DNA from: Fibrella aquatilis
GTDB lineage: Bacteria > Bacteroidota > Bacteroidia > Cytophagales > Spirosomataceae
Length of the DNA: 64,000 nt
Reading direction: 5' to 3'
Assembly: GCF_017353255.1 (NCBI RefSeq)
Contig: NZ_JAFMYU010000017.1
Location: forward strand, 1-64,000
The position numbers were made by a program, and so were the translations under genes. The notes beneath the pieces are model-generated. The model did no database searches, was not told the origin of the DNA, and saw only the letters and a program-made list of their open reading frames with translations. Positions 8,028 to 16,367 of this stretch are shown here, piece after piece. The first letter of the stretch is position 1, and each line of letters begins with the position of its first letter.

Positions 8028-9058
8028 TTGTACGCCGATATCGGCACGATTGTACCATCAGGGTTATAGGTCAGTTCGGTGACTTTGATGTTGCGGAGGT
8101 GGGTTTTGCCCGATAGCTGCACGTCGTGGTAGAAGAGGTACCATTTGCCTTCGAACGCCACGATAGAATGATGGTTAGTCCAGCCCTGCACAGGTTTTAG
8201 CACCACGCCTTTGTAGGTGAATGGCCCGTAGGGACTGTCGCCAATGGCGTAGGCAATGTTGTGGGTGTCGCCGGTGGAATAGGAAAAGTAATACTTGTTT
8301 TTGTATTGATGCACCCAGGGGCCTTCAAAAAAGCGCTTATCGTTATCTTTTTCCAGAAATGGCTTGCCCGTCTCATCCAATAGTTGAATCTCTTTGGGAG
8401 CTTCGGCCAGTTGTTTCATATCAGGCGAGAGCCGGGCCATGCGGGGCAAAATGGCGGGTTCGTCGGGGGTGCGGAGTTTAGCATTGGCGTCGTAGGTGTT
8501 GTTGTTCCAGCGTTGCAGTTGCCCGCCCCAGATCCCGCCAAAGTACAGGTAATACTCGCCGTTGGTAGCGGCCAGTACGCAGGGGTCAATGCTGTATGTG
8601 CCTTCTAGGGGCGCTTTTTCGGGCGTGAACGGACCTTCGGGACGTTTGCTGCTGGCCACGCCGATCCTGAAAACGTCCTGTTTATCTTTCACCGGAAAGT
8701 ATAGGTAATACATTCCCTTTTTATAGGCCGCGTCGGGTGCCCAGAGTTGCCGACCTGCCCACGCGATATCGTTCACCGACAAGGCCACGCCATGATCCGT
8801 CACCTTGCTCGTAGGTGAATCCATCGACAGGATATGGTAATCGCGCATGTCGAAATGAGCACCGCTATCATCCTCTTTGATGCCCGACTCCACATCGTGC
8901 GACGGGTAAATGTAGAGCTTACCGTTGAAGACGTGCGCCGAGGGATCGGCGGTATAGATGTGTGATACCAGCGGCTGCGAGATGGGTTGCGGCCTAATTT
9001 GGGCATTGGCAGCCAGCGAAATAAGGCAAAGCAGGGTGGTGGTTCTGTAGAATGGCAT
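8024..9058 (-). CDS. Glycoside hydrolase family 43 enzyme
   Basis: A 344-residue secreted enzyme with a signal peptide (residues 1-20, cut after ANAQ). The five-bladed propeller family GH43 acts on arabinose- and xylose-containing polysaccharides. The general-base Asp is Asp38 in YTADPSAHVFNGKLYIYPSHD. The mid-protein block YSIDPCVLAATNGEYYLYFGG carries the pKa-modulating Asp, and FFEGPWVHQYKNKYYFSYS carries the acid Glu. HSIVAFEGKWYLFYHD is typical of the last blade. Single-domain, usual length. No SusC/D pair is adjacent, so substrate cannot be set from context. Confidence 0.9.
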   Translation of the reverse strand: MPFYRTTTLLCLISLAANAQIRPQPISQPLVSHIYTADPSAHVFNGKLYIYPSHDVESGIKEDDSGAHFDMRDYHILSMDSPTSKVTDHGVALSVNDIAWAGRQLWAPDAAYKKGMYYLYFPVKDKQDVFRIGVASSKRPEGPFTPEKAPLEGTYSIDPCVLAATNGEYYLYFGGIWGGQLQRWNNNTYDANAKLRTPDEPAILPRMARLSPDMKQLAEAPKEIQLLDETGKPFLEKDNDKRFFEGPWVHQYKNKYYFSYSTGDTHNIAYAIGDSPYGPFTYKGVVLKPVQGWTNHHSIVAFEGKWYLFYHDVQLSGKTHLRNIKVTELTYNPDGTIVPISAYK

Positions 9059-9244
9059 CGGTCAAGATTGTGGGGTTTCTAAGCCAAAGATGAACCGGCT
9101 GGCGGCCTACCCCAGCACCTACAGGTGTACCATAGTATGATTGGTCTAAAAATGCCTTTCGTCAAAAAAATTAAATTATTTAGTCGCATATTTATAGCCC
9201 CTGCAACGCCCCGGTTGGGGTAACTCTCCTCCCCCTTACGTCCT

Positions 9245-9703
9245 ATGGATTTAACCGGTTCGCATACACTCAACGCACCCGTGGCCACCGTTTGGGCCAT
9301 GCTCATGGACACCGACATTCTGGCCCGCATTGTGCCGGGCATAACCCGCCTTGAGAAGACCGCCGAGAACGAATACCTCGCCATTGCCGAAATCAAGCTC
9401 GGTCCCGTCAGCGGCGCGTTCACCGGCACGCTCTCGCTGTCCGACATTCGCCAAAATGAAGGGTACACCCTGCACGTAAAGCAAAACAGCAAAATCGGCA
9501 ATGCCGATGCCACCGTCAGCATTGCCCTAAACGCCCTAGACGATGCCCAAACCGAGATTTCGTTCAACGGCAACGCCCGGCTGTCGGGACTGCTGGCCCG
9601 CACCGGGCAGCGCGTCATTTCGGGTGTGGCCACCACCCTGACCAAACAGTTCTTCGCCAACTTCGAACAGGAGCTGGCCACCGACCCTGCAACGCATTCT
9701 TAA
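9245..9703 (+). CDS. CoxG/SRPBCC-family protein of the Cox-like locus
   Basis: A 152-residue SRPBCC (START-like) protein of the CoxG type. It begins MDLTGSHTLNAPVATVWAML, with the family's Pro-Val-Trp helix, followed by DILARIVPGI and a beta-sheet body (LSLSDIRQNEGYTLHV). CoxG proteins accompany CO-dehydrogenase-type molybdenum hydroxylases, and CoxG has been linked to quinone delivery or membrane attachment of the enzyme. It is the first gene of the cluster, 20 bases before CoxS. Upstream 9059-9244 is AT-rich and presumably contains the promoter, but no clear consensus was found. Confidence 0.85.
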   Translation: MDLTGSHTLNAPVATVWAMLMDTDILARIVPGITRLEKTAENEYLAIAEIKLGPVSGAFTGTLSLSDIRQNEGYTLHVKQNSKIGNADATVSIALNALDDAQTEISFNGNARLSGLLARTGQRVISGVATTLTKQFFANFEQELATDPATHS

Positions 9704-9723
9704 CTTCCTTATTCCATTAATCT

Positions 9724-10257
9724 ATGCAAATCAACCTCACAGTAAACGGCAAAGCCCGTAAAACTGACGTCGAGGATCGAACCCTCTTGGTCGATTACCT
9801 CCGCGAAAACCTCCGCCTCACCGGCACCCACGTGGGCTGCGACACGTCCTCGTGCGGCGCCTGCACCGTTCACCTCGACGGCGTGGCCGTAAAGTCCTGC
9901 ACCCTGCTTGCCGCCCAGGCCGACGGGTGTAGTGTCACCACTATCGAAGGCCTTGCGCAACTCAACACCAACGGCACCATCGGTCAGTTGCACCCGCTCC
10001 AGGAAGGATTCAAAGAGTGCCACGGCCTGCAATGCGGCTTTTGCACACCCGGCATGATCATGACCGCCGCCGACCTGCTCAAGCGCAACCCCAGTCCATC
10101 AGAACACGACATTCGCGAAGCATTGGAAGGCAACATCTGCCGCTGCACGGGCTACCACAACATCGTGAAGGCCATTCAGTGGGCCGCCGACCACACCGCC
10201 GCCCCCCTCCTCGCCGATCACCACGTCTGGACAAATGAAGTAGCTGTTACCGTGTAA
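9724..10257 (+). CDS. CoxS-like [2Fe-2S] small subunit of a molybdenum hydroxylase
   Basis: A 177-residue iron-sulfur subunit. The N-terminal ferredoxin-like domain binds one [2Fe-2S] cluster through Cys39, Cys44, Cys47 and Cys59 ([12 protein letters not shown] then SC). The C-terminal helical domain binds the second through Cys104, Cys107, Cys139 and Cys141 ([10 protein letters not shown] and [11 protein letters not shown]). All eight ligands are present. It passes electrons from the molybdenum site of CoxL to FAD in CoxM. The ~20 C-terminal residues extend slightly past the usual end. A palindrome (10262-10374) separates it from coxL. Confidence 0.95.
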   Translation: MQINLTVNGKARKTDVEDRTLLVDYLRENLRLTGTHVGCDTSSCGACTVHLDGVAVKSCTLLAAQADGCSVTTIEGLAQLNTNGTIGQLHPLQEGFKECHGLQCGFCTPGMIMTAADLLKRNPSPSEHDIREALEGNICRCTGYHNIVKAIQWAADHTAAPLLADHHVWTNEVAVTV

Positions 10258-10261
10258 ACTA

Positions 10262-10374
10262 GTCATTAGGCTTCGCCGTCATTCGCTGCGCTGTCATTCG
10301 CTGGTCATTCATTGTTTTTGCTACTAATGACCAACGAATGACGCCAAAGGCTAATGACGGCGAAGCCTAATGAC
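10262..10374. repeat. GTCATT-word palindrome between CoxS and CoxL
   Basis: Outer arms 10262-10283 and 10353-10374 are perfectly complementary over 22 bp. Inner GTCATTCG/GGTCATT words also pair imperfectly. It begins 4 bases after the CoxS stop and ends 16 bases before the preferred CoxL start. Sequence and layout match the element at 5525-5659, including the same bases after the right arm. In mRNA it would form a large hairpin within the operon, possibly setting the relative amounts or stability of the subunit messages. Confidence 0.88.
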
Positions 10375-10390
10375 CAATTTCTTCAAAAAA

Positions 10391-12766
10391 ATGAGCAACA
10401 AATTCATTGGCCAGTCCATAAAGCGCGTGGAAGACAAGCGTTTTATTACCGGAAAAGGCCGTTATACCGACGATATCGTGCTGCCCGGCATGCTCCATGC
10501 CCACTTCGTCCGCAGCCCCTACGCTCACGCCCGCGTGGTGAGCATCGACATGACCGAGGCGCAAGCCATGCCCGGCGTGATCGCCATCTACACCGGCGAC
10601 GATGTGAAAGACCTCAACGGCGTACCCTGCGGCTGGCAGGTAAACTTCCGCAATGGCGAGACCATGCGCGAGCCGAAACACCCCATGCTCATTGCCACCG
10701 GCGACACCGCCAAGCATGCTGGTGACCCCGTGGCCATTGTCATTGCTGAGTCGAAAGCCATTGCCACCGACGCAGCCGAAAGCGTACAGATCGAGTGGGA
10801 CGAGCTGCCCGCCGTGGCCAACCCCGCCGAGGCCCTTAAGCCCGGTGCGCCTAAAGTACACGAGCAGTTCCCCGACAACACGGCCTTCGACTGGTCGCTG
10901 GGGAATCCCATCGAAGAAGTCGACGCGGCCATGGCGGCGGCGGCGCACGTGACCACGTTAGAGTTTGTGAATCAGCGGGTTGTGCCCAACGCCATGGAGC
11001 CACGGGCCTACATCGGGGCGTATGACGAGGTGTCGGACAAGTACACGCTGTATACGTCTACGCAGAATCCGCACCTGATCCGGCTACTGATGTGCGCTTT
11101 TGTGCTGGGCATTCCCGAACATAAAGTGCGCGTGGTGGGTCCCGACGTGGGCGGCGGTTTTGGCTCGAAAATTTACCATTACACTGAAGAAGCGCTGGTA
11201 ACCTGGGCCTCGAAGCAATTGAGTCAACCCGTGAAGTGGACCTCCGACCGTTCGGAAGCCTTCTTGCTGGATGCCCACGGCCGCGACCACGTCACGAAAG
11301 CCGAAATGGGTTTCGATGCCGACGGCAACGTAATGGGCCTGCGGATTAAGACCGTGGCCAACATGGGTGCCTACCTGTCTACGTTTGCCCCGGCGGTGCC
11401 TACCTACCTGCACGGCACGCTGTTGCAGGGCCTGTATGTAACTCCGAAAATCAACATCGACATGACCTGCGTCTTCACGCATACTGTGGCGGTGGATGCC
11501 TACCGGGGAGCTGGCCGGCCCGAAGCCACGTACCTGCTGGAGCGCCTGATGGACCTCGCCGCGCTCGAAATGGGCCGCGACCCCGCCGAACTGCGCTTCC
11601 AGAATTTCATCCCTAAATTCGATGGCGTGACCGAGCCTGGCTACCAGACGCAGGTGGCCCTGCAATACGACTCCGGCGATTACCACCCTGTGCTGGAACG
11701 TGGCCTGGAGATGCTGGGCTACGCCGATTTCCGCGCTGCGCAGAAAGAAGCTGCCAAAACTAATAAGCTTTTGGGCGTCGGTTTTTCGACTTACGTGGAA
11801 GCCTGCGGCATTGCGCCGTCGGCGGTGGTGGGTGCCCTGGGTGCCCGCGCCGGCCTATACGAATCGGCACAGGTACGGGTGCAGCCCACGGGCAAGGTGA
11901 GCGTGTTTACCGGCTCGCACTCGCACGGGCAGGGTCACGAAACCACCTTTGTGCAGGTCGTGGCCGACAAGCTCGGCATCCCGATGGAAGACGTTGACCT
12001 CGTTCACGGCGACTCCGACGCGCTGGCGTTTGGCATGGGCACCTACGGCTCGCGGTCGCTGGCGGTGGGTGGTTCGGCAATCATAAAGAGCATCGATAAG
12101 GTACTGGAAAAAGGGGCCAAAATTGCTGCCCACAAGCTGGAGTGCGCCGAGGGCGACCTCGAATACGCCGAGGGCAAATGGACCGTAAAAGGCACCGACA
12201 AGAGCATCGGCTTCGGCGACGTGGCGCTCACGGCTTACGTACCCCACGTGTACCCGGCGGGCCTCGAACCCGGCCTCGATTTCTCCAGTTTCTACGACCC
12301 CGCCAACTTTACATACCCCTTCGGCTGTCACATTGCGGTGGTGGAAGTAGACAGGGAAACGGGCAAAACAACGCTGAAACGCATGATTGCCGTGGATGAT
12401 GTGGGTAATGTGATCAACCCCATGATCGTAGACGGCCAAATCCACGGCGGGCTGGCGCAGGGTATCGGGCAGGCCATGTTTGAAGGGACGATCTACGACG
12501 AAAACGCGCAGCTCACCAACGGTACATACATGGACTATTGCATGCCCCGCGCCGACGACCTGCCCATGTTCGAAACCGACCGCCGCACCACGCCCTGCCC
12601 TCACAACCCGCTGGGTGTGAAAGGTGCCGGTGAGGCTGGTGCCATCGGTTCCACGCCCTCCGTGGTCAACGCCGTGATCGACGCCCTCTGGAGCGGCGGC
12701 CACCAGGTAAAAGACATCCTGATGCCCATGACACCCGAACGCGTTTGGCGGGCAATGAACAACTGA
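10391..12766 (+). CDS. CoxL-like molybdopterin large subunit, form II (AYRGAGR)
   Basis: A 791-residue catalytic subunit of the xanthine oxidase/CO dehydrogenase family. The loop at residues 370-376 reads AYRGAGR, the signature of form II CoxL, not the AYXCSFR loop of proven CO oxidisers, so CO oxidation is not assured. GGGFGSKIY and GSHSHGQGHETTF bind the molybdenum cofactor, and the catalytic Glu748 is in KGAGEAGAIG. The ATG at 10391 (MSNKFIGQSIKRVEDKRF) is chosen because homology starts there; an ATG at 10370 lies within the palindrome and would add seven residues. It forms a trimeric unit with the small and FAD subunits. Confidence 0.93.
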   Translation: MSNKFIGQSIKRVEDKRFITGKGRYTDDIVLPGMLHAHFVRSPYAHARVVSIDMTEAQAMPGVIAIYTGDDVKDLNGVPCGWQVNFRNGETMREPKHPMLIATGDTAKHAGDPVAIVIAESKAIATDAAESVQIEWDELPAVANPAEALKPGAPKVHEQFPDNTAFDWSLGNPIEEVDAAMAAAAHVTTLEFVNQRVVPNAMEPRAYIGAYDEVSDKYTLYTSTQNPHLIRLLMCAFVLGIPEHKVRVVGPDVGGGFGSKIYHYTEEALVTWASKQLSQPVKWTSDRSEAFLLDAHGRDHVTKAEMGFDADGNVMGLRIKTVANMGAYLSTFAPAVPTYLHGTLLQGLYVTPKINIDMTCVFTHTVAVDAYRGAGRPEATYLLERLMDLAALEMGRDPAELRFQNFIPKFDGVTEPGYQTQVALQYDSGDYHPVLERGLEMLGYADFRAAQKEAAKTNKLLGVGFSTYVEACGIAPSAVVGALGARAGLYESAQVRVQPTGKVSVFTGSHSHGQGHETTFVQVVADKLGIPMEDVDLVHGDSDALAFGMGTYGSRSLAVGGSAIIKSIDKVLEKGAKIAAHKLECAEGDLEYAEGKWTVKGTDKSIGFGDVALTAYVPHVYPAGLEPGLDFSSFYDPANFTYPFGCHIAVVEVDRETGKTTLKRMIAVDDVGNVINPMIVDGQIHGGLAQGIGQAMFEGTIYDENAQLTNGTYMDYCMPRADDLPMFETDRRTTPCPHNPLGVKGAGEAGAIGSTPSVVNAVIDALWSGGHQVKDILMPMTPERVWRAMNN

Positions 12767-12879
12767 TTTACGATGTACGATTTACGAATTACGATTTTTG
12801 CTTACGCGTTAACCAACGCCTGAGCAAATTGAGGCGTAAGCAATAAATCGTACATCGTAATTCGTAAATCGTAAATCAA
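12764..12879. repeat. TTACGA-heptamer palindrome between CoxL and CoxM with permuted words
   Basis: The left arm begins in the CoxL stop codon (TGA, 12764-12766) and the right arm ends just before the CoxM ATG. Both arms are made of 7-mers ending in TACGA (TTTACGA, TGTACGA, ATTACGA) and close with TTGCTTACGC (about 12798-12807), paired with GCGTAAGCAA (12834-12843). The outer word and the inner core match, but the middle words stand in a different order in the two arms (TGTACGA is second on the left, fourth from the right). Confidence 0.9.
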
Positions 12880-13677
12880 ATGATTACCTACCCTTTTCAA
12901 TACAAACGGGCCAGCAGCCTGGCCGATGCCGTGGCGCTGCTGGCCGACGGTGGCAAAGCCCTCAGCGGTGGCCACAGCCTGATTCCAACCATGAAACTGC
13001 GCCTCAACGCCCCCGACGTGCTTGTTGACGTAGGCCGGTTGCCCGAACTCAAGGGCATTGCCCTAGATGGCAACGAACTCGTGATTGGCGCAGGCGTCAC
13101 CCACGGGGCCATTGCGGCGTCGGACCTAGTGAAACAGCACCTGCCCATGTTCGCCACGGGAGCAGGCCAGATTGGCGACCCGTCGGTGCGGAACCGGGGC
13201 ACCATTGGCGGCTCCATTGCCCACGCCGACCCCGCCGCTGACTGGCCCGCTATGCTCATTGCTGCTGACGCCACCATTGTGATGCAGGGGCCGTCGGGAA
13301 GCCGTCAGGTGAAAGCCGAGCAGTTTTTTACGGGCCTATTCAGCACGGCCATGCACGAAAACGAGCTGATCACGCAGATTCGGGTGCCTAAGCACGACGG
13401 GGCGAAAATGACCTACCAGAAGTTTTCGCAGCCCGCCTCGCGTTATGCCATTGTGGGGTGTGCCGTGGTGAAAAATGCCGATGGTAGCCTGCGCGTGGCC
13501 TTTTCGGGCGTGTCAGAAGCCCCCTTCCGCGACAAAAATGTGGAAGCCCAACTCAGCAGTGGCCAAACCGCCGATGCCGCCGCGGGCATGTCGATCCTCT
13601 CGGACCACTACGCCTCGGAAGAATACCGCAAGCACCTGGCCAACGTGTATCTGAACCGGGCGCTGGCCGCTTTATAA
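12880..13677 (+). CDS. CoxM-like FAD-binding subunit
   Basis: A 265-residue flavoprotein subunit of the molybdenum hydroxylase. FAD-binding motifs are SGGHSLIPTMKLRL (about residues 31-44) and TIGGSIAHADPAADWPA (about 108-124), as in CoxM. The C-terminal CO-dehydrogenase flavoprotein domain is present (YQKFSQPASRYAIVG). It receives electrons from CoxS and hands them to quinone or another acceptor. The order here is G-S-L-M, whereas the classic Oligotropha operon is M-S-L. It starts right at the edge of the palindrome. Confidence 0.93.
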   Translation: MITYPFQYKRASSLADAVALLADGGKALSGGHSLIPTMKLRLNAPDVLVDVGRLPELKGIALDGNELVIGAGVTHGAIAASDLVKQHLPMFATGAGQIGDPSVRNRGTIGGSIAHADPAADWPAMLIAADATIVMQGPSGSRQVKAEQFFTGLFSTAMHENELITQIRVPKHDGAKMTYQKFSQPASRYAIVGCAVVKNADGSLRVAFSGVSEAPFRDKNVEAQLSSGQTADAAAGMSILSDHYASEEYRKHLANVYLNRALAAL

Positions 13678-13680
13678 CCG

Positions 13681-14020
13681 TTTACCGTATTCTGTTTTCA
13701 GTTTACTGTTGTAGCAGAATGAGCCGAAGTTGGGGGGCATGTTGAACTACATCTGCCTGAAAATTTGGGCTTATTTATGAGCGGGAGACTATCGATGCCA
13801 TCACTTGGAGTGATGGCATCGGTGTTTCGGATAGACCCTCCCGGTTCGCAACGGGCTACAACCATCTCGTACCTACGCCAGCGTAGGCCTGTGGAGACAC
13901 AGGCCAGGGTGGCCCTTCACCGGATGGCAAGATTGAGCGCATAAAGTAAGGTGATGAGACTCTTTCCTGCGCCAGCCAACAGAAGGCCGGGCGGCGGGCC
14001 GCAGTAAACTGCAAACAGAA
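13681..14020. repeat. Heptamer inverted-repeat arms enclosing a ~290-nt structured segment
   Basis: The left arm 13690-13708 and right arm 14002-14020 are complementary at 18 of 19 positions. The left side reads as 7-mers (TTTACCG, TATTCTG, TTTTCAG, TTTACTG), the same style as the other palindromes here. The arms begin just after the CoxM stop and end ~12 bases before the DUF3445 start. Unlike the others, the loop is ~293 nt long and is described as a separate feature. Confidence 0.75.
13709..14001. other. Gene-free, highly structured segment (candidate ncRNA or small mobile element)
   Basis: No convincing ORF fills this stretch, but several hairpins are visible. A 13-bp perfect stem (13793-13805 with 13809-13821) is closed by CTAT/ATAG and CGGGAG/CTCCCG (13782-13787 with 13838-13843). 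CCTACGC pairs with GCGTAGG (13872-13887), and GCCTGTG with CACAGGC (13887-13904). TTGTAGC at 13708-13714 could pair with GCTACAA at 13854-13860. I compared it from memory with RNase P, tmRNA, SRP RNA, TPP, cobalamin and fluoride riboswitches and found no match. It could be a leader of the DUF3445-permease genes, a stand-alone RNA, or an insertion. Strand is unknown. Confidence 0.45.
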
Positions 14021-14032
14021 GACACAAAAAAA

Positions 14033-14983
14033 ATGCTTCCCCATTTTCCGTTCGGCAATCAGTTTAATGACAGAATCGGCACGTCGCTTCTAAAGGAGGC
14101 TGATCCGTTGCTGGTAGTAGATAGCCATTATTTGAACGAAGTGGGGCTGAAACGGCAACTCCTGACTGAACTGCCGAACTACTATTTCCAGTCATTACCC
14201 AGCAGCGAAACAGGCCAATGGGACGTGCTGGGGCTTGTTTTGGATCAGTTGGCCCGTCATTACCCCGACCAGTTTCTGTTGAAAAAGGCAGGATTACACT
14301 GGCATTGGGAAAACCGCCTGCTGGACGAAACCACGTCCTTCACCTTCGACAATACCGATACCCTCCCCCTGCCCCCACTCGACTGGGTGGGTCGACAGGT
14401 GCAGGAAGACCTTTTGCTGCTGGTCGGGCCGGGGCCGTCGCTGGTGGCGGGACAACTGTGTTTTGCCAATGCCTGGTGCCTCGACGAGAAAATGGGCTTG
14501 CCATTTTGGGCCATCCACGCCCCCATCACCAACATTGTGGAACCCATGATGCGGGCCGCCCAGAAAGTGATGGAACGCCTGCCCGCTGGTCGACCAATAT
14601 GGCGACTGAACTGGAGCATTAAAGCCACCGACCAACTCGATCTGACGAGCCGCCACACCCCCACCCAACATGCCCAACTGGCCGCCCTCCTGCCCCACCT
14701 CACTGCCGACACCGTGGGCCAACACCTGTATGTCCGCATCGAGTACCAGACCTTGACGCGGTTACCACGCTCACAAGCCATTTTGTTCGGCCTACACACC
14801 TACCAAAACCGCCTCGACCGCGAACTCACCGAACGCCCCGACGCCGCCCAAAACCTGCTCAACGTACTCCAAACCACCCCACCCGCCCTACTTGACTATA
14901 AAGGCATCACGCCTTTTTTGCCCCTGCTACTGGCGGGACTAGCGGCCCATATAGCCTATACCCAAACGAGGGTGTCGGCATGA
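14033..14983 (+). CDS. DUF3445 (haem-dependent oxidative N-demethylase-like) protein
   Basis: A 316-residue protein of the DUF3445 family, whose characterised relatives are haem-dependent oxidative N-demethylase subunits. Diagnostic blocks are VGRQVQEDLLLLVGPG, LCFANAWCLDEKMGLPFWAIHAPI and GRPIWRLNWSI, in family order. The C-terminus has YVRIEYQTLTRLPRSQAILFGLHTY. The usual partner subunits are absent here. It overlaps the following permease gene (ATGA at 14980-14983), which suggests coupled translation and a joint role in uptake and demethylation of an N-methylated compound; that is inference. It lies inside the Cox-like locus after a structured intergenic segment. Confidence 0.83.
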   Translation: MLPHFPFGNQFNDRIGTSLLKEADPLLVVDSHYLNEVGLKRQLLTELPNYYFQSLPSSETGQWDVLGLVLDQLARHYPDQFLLKKAGLHWHWENRLLDETTSFTFDNTDTLPLPPLDWVGRQVQEDLLLLVGPGPSLVAGQLCFANAWCLDEKMGLPFWAIHAPITNIVEPMMRAAQKVMERLPAGRPIWRLNWSIKATDQLDLTSRHTPTQHAQLAALLPHLTADTVGQHLYVRIEYQTLTRLPRSQAILFGLHTYQNRLDRELTERPDAAQNLLNVLQTTPPALLDYKGITPFLPLLLAGLAAHIAYTQTRVSA

Positions 14984-16353
14984 AAACGCTATCTCGTTTA
15001 CTAGGAACTCAATCGGCTATCTTACTAGTAATCAGCGCTATGATCGGCACGGGCGTGTTTAAGAAAGTTGCCCCCATGGCCGACCAACTGCCCGCGCCGC
15101 TGCTGTTGCTGGGGTGCTGGGCGCTGGCTGGGGTGGTCAGTTTGGCGGGTGCGCTCACAAACGCCGAAATGGCCGGGTTGTTTCCCGTGGCAGGTGGTGA
15201 ATACGCCTATTACCAGCCCGTCTACGGCCGACTGATGGCGTTTCTCTACGGCTGGACTAGCTTCGTGGTACTCAAAACAGCCACCATGGCGGCGCAGGCC
15301 CACGTGTTCGGGCAGTCGGTGCTGGCGCTGCTGGGGCCGGTGGCAGGTACGTTTGGTATGGAGGCAGATACGATCGTGAAGCTGTTGGCCACAGCGCTGC
15401 TGGTGCTGCTAACCCTGCTCAACTACCGTGGCCTGTCCATAGCTGAACCCCTTACCCGTGCGCTCTCGTGGGTCATGGTCGCGTCGCTGCTGGCGGTAAT
15501 CGTGCTGGGGTTACAGGCCAAAACAGGTAGCTGGGATCACCTCATCACATCCAGCAACCGGCCCATTCTACAGGGCTGGTCATTGCCAAATGTACTCATT
15601 CTGACCTCGTTAGGAGCATTCTGGAGCTATGAGGGTTGGAATTACATCGGCTACATGGGCGAAGAAGTTCGTAATCCGCAGCGCACGCTCCCCCTGGCGC
15701 TGGGCATCGGCACGGCCATCGTTATCGGGGTATATATGCTGCTCAATGCGGTTTATCTCTTCGTCTTGCCTATCGATACGCTGGCCCGTCTCAACGCCCA
15801 TCCCGATCAGATTGCGGCGGTGGAAGTAGTCCGGCAAAGCGTGGGCGGTGTGGGAGTCATGTTTGTGTCGGGGCTGATTGTACTCACCACGCTCAACGCC
15901 ACCAATGCCACGGTGCTGATGTCGGCGCGGCTGTTCTACGCCATGGCCCGCGACGGCCTGTTTTTCCGATCGGCCGCCTACGTGCATCCGCGCTACCAAA
16001 CCCCGGCAGGGGCACTAGCTTGGCAGGGCGCATGGGCGGTGGTGCTGATCTGGTCCGGCACGTTCGACCAGCTCACCGGCCGGCTGGTATTTGCCGCCTT
16101 CATCTTTTATGGAGCCACGGCCGTTGGCGTATTCTGGCTTCGCCGAAAGCAGCCTCATCTTCCCCGCCCGTTTCGCGTACCTGGCTACCCCATATTGCCC
16201 TTGCTATTCATCATTTTCTGCGGCCTGCTGGTTATATTGACCCTGCTCAACCAGCCTGCACAAGCTATCACCGGCCTGGCCCTCATCGCCACCGGATTAC
16301 CCATCTATTGGCTTTGGAACAGAGCCGGCAGACAACAGGAAGCCGAAGACTGA
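14980..16353 (+). CDS. APC-family amino acid permease
   Basis: A 457-residue integral membrane protein with about twelve hydrophobic segments. The first helix has the APC substrate-binding motif (ISAMIGTGVFKKVAP) and helix 6 carries WSYEGWNYIGYMGEEVRNPQR, both typical of LAT/APC amino acid exchangers. The C-terminal RPFRVPGYPILPLLFI is also characteristic. The start overlaps the DUF3445 stop, so the two are very likely co-expressed. Substrate unknown; given the neighbour, an amino acid or a methylated amine or amino acid is plausible. Confidence 0.88.
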   Translation: MKTLSRLLGTQSAILLVISAMIGTGVFKKVAPMADQLPAPLLLLGCWALAGVVSLAGALTNAEMAGLFPVAGGEYAYYQPVYGRLMAFLYGWTSFVVLKTATMAAQAHVFGQSVLALLGPVAGTFGMEADTIVKLLATALLVLLTLLNYRGLSIAEPLTRALSWVMVASLLAVIVLGLQAKTGSWDHLITSSNRPILQGWSLPNVLILTSLGAFWSYEGWNYIGYMGEEVRNPQRTLPLALGIGTAIVIGVYMLLNAVYLFVLPIDTLARLNAHPDQIAAVEVVRQSVGGVGVMFVSGLIVLTTLNATNATVLMSARLFYAMARDGLFFRSAAYVHPRYQTPAGALAWQGAWAVVLIWSGTFDQLTGRLVFAAFIFYGATAVGVFWLRRKQPHLPRPFRVPGYPILPLLFIIFCGLLVILTLLNQPAQAITGLALIATGLPIYWLWNRAGRQQEAED

Positions 16354-16367
16354 AAACTTCTTAAAAA

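Noticed and set aside
10370-10390. Upstream ATG for CoxL
   Set aside because: It falls inside the palindrome arm and only adds seven residues; homology starts at 10391.
13709-14001. RNase P RNA, tmRNA or a known riboswitch
   Set aside because: Key motifs (GGAAAGUCC with its partner regions, tRNA-like ends, TPP or cobalamin boxes) are missing on both strands; left unassigned.
13856-14058. Two ~60-codon minus-strand ORFs in the structured intergenic segment
   Set aside because: They overlap each other in different frames and cross visible hairpins; structure, not coding, explains the region better.
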